From an uncultured Bacillota bacterium (GTDB lineage: Bacteria > Bacillota > Clostridia > Lachnospirales > Lachnospiraceae): DNA of 64,000 nt. The notes below the pieces were generated by a model, which saw nothing but the letters and a program-made list of their open reading frames with translations, was not told where the DNA came from and searched no databases. Position 1 is the first letter of the stretch, and every line of letters starts with the position of its first letter. The DNA lies in assembly GCA_905200905.1 (NCBI GenBank), contig CAJKMA010000002.1, forward strand, positions 21,105-85,104. Direction: 5' to 3'. Positions 63,947 through 64,000 of this stretch are shown piece after piece. Position numbers and translations under genes: made by a program.

Positions 63947-63961
63947 GTAGTGGTAAACTAA
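63614..63961 (+). pseudogene. istA: Truncated IS21-family transposase IstA (N-terminal 111 residues)
   Basis: An open frame of 115 codons from the ATG at 63614 (AGGAGG 8 nt upstream). 'TKYREILRLKSLNLSQQNIADSC' and 'SKKTVNRVLKRAAELG' form the N-terminal helix-turn-helix, and 'KRMPDYDYIRKELLRNGVSKKLLWTEYMEDC' and 'DEPLMY' are typical of Firmicute IstA proteins. Full-length IstA has about 400-520 residues with a DDE catalytic core, all of which is missing. After 'PLMY' the frame continues only as VVVN and stops, whereas intact relatives continue with a Q/F-rich block. The element cannot move by itself. Confidence 0.78.
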
Positions 63962-64000
63962 ATTTGTAACACCTTGTTCGGATAGTATATAATATTTATT
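63962..64000. other. Unassigned A+T-rich sequence after the istA remnant
   Basis: The last 39 nt contain no gene or recognisable IS end. A TATAAT (near 63988) is present, but the window stops too soon to judge whether it is a promoter or whether another element begins here. Confidence 0.2.

Overview
The window looks like chromosomal DNA of a Gram-positive anaerobic gut Firmicute, most probably a Lachnospiraceae member of the Blautia/Ruminococcus type. This rests on an A+T-rich composition, strong GGAGG-type ribosome binding sites, PolC-type replicase, cell-wall proteins with KTGD-E sorting signals and the DUF5717/DUF5716 gene pair, which I recall mainly from Lachnospiraceae. The species cannot be fixed from the sequence alone. 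No rRNA, tRNA or CRISPR array was seen.

Layout. Positions 1-28900 are mostly housekeeping genes. They include the tail of a GH13-like glycosidase, ilvE on the minus strand, an XpaC-like membrane protein with a TelA-like protein, ispG and polC, purC, and a CobD/HisC-like aminotransferase on the minus strand. A three-gene module of unknown function follows: a 1179-residue DUF5717 scaffold, a degenerate Hsp70/actin-like DUF5716 protein and a TPR-like protein. After that come purB, an NhaC-type antiporter and purA, two divergently transcribed cell-wall-anchored proteins (an Fn3/InlB-repeat protein and an N-acetylglucosaminidase), a purine/uracil permease on the minus strand and a DUF362 protein.

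Positions 29005-63065 form one polysaccharide locus of about 34 kb with every gene on the plus strand. It opens with a PglF/PglE/PglC-like trio (NDP-sugar 4,6-dehydratase, PLP aminotransferase, phosphoglycosyl transferase), which should make and load the first amino-sugar on the lipid carrier. Cytosolic GT2, GT4 and GT32 enzymes then extend the chain. Precursor genes supply UDP-Galf (glf), UDP-uronate (ugd) and GDP-mannose (manC, manA, phosphomannomutase). There are two Wzx-type flippases and one Wzy/O-antigen-ligase-like protein. Two DPM1/GtrB-like polyprenyl-phosphate sugar synthases accompany four multi-spanning GT-C glycosyltransferases, which suggests that the glycan is decorated outside the membrane. 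Two of the GT-C proteins carry C-terminal extracellular beta domains, one of them a ricin-type beta-trefoil.

Positions 63066-64000 are a decayed end. An 83-nt composite hairpin terminator closes the locus. A new leader with two perfect hairpins precedes the first 35 or so codons of an RffA/WecE/FdtB-like sugar aminotransferase. That gene is cut off by an IS21-family remnant whose IstA is itself truncated.

The best candidates for new biology are the DUF5717-DUF5716-TPR module and the outside-decoration machinery with lectin-tailed GT-C enzymes.
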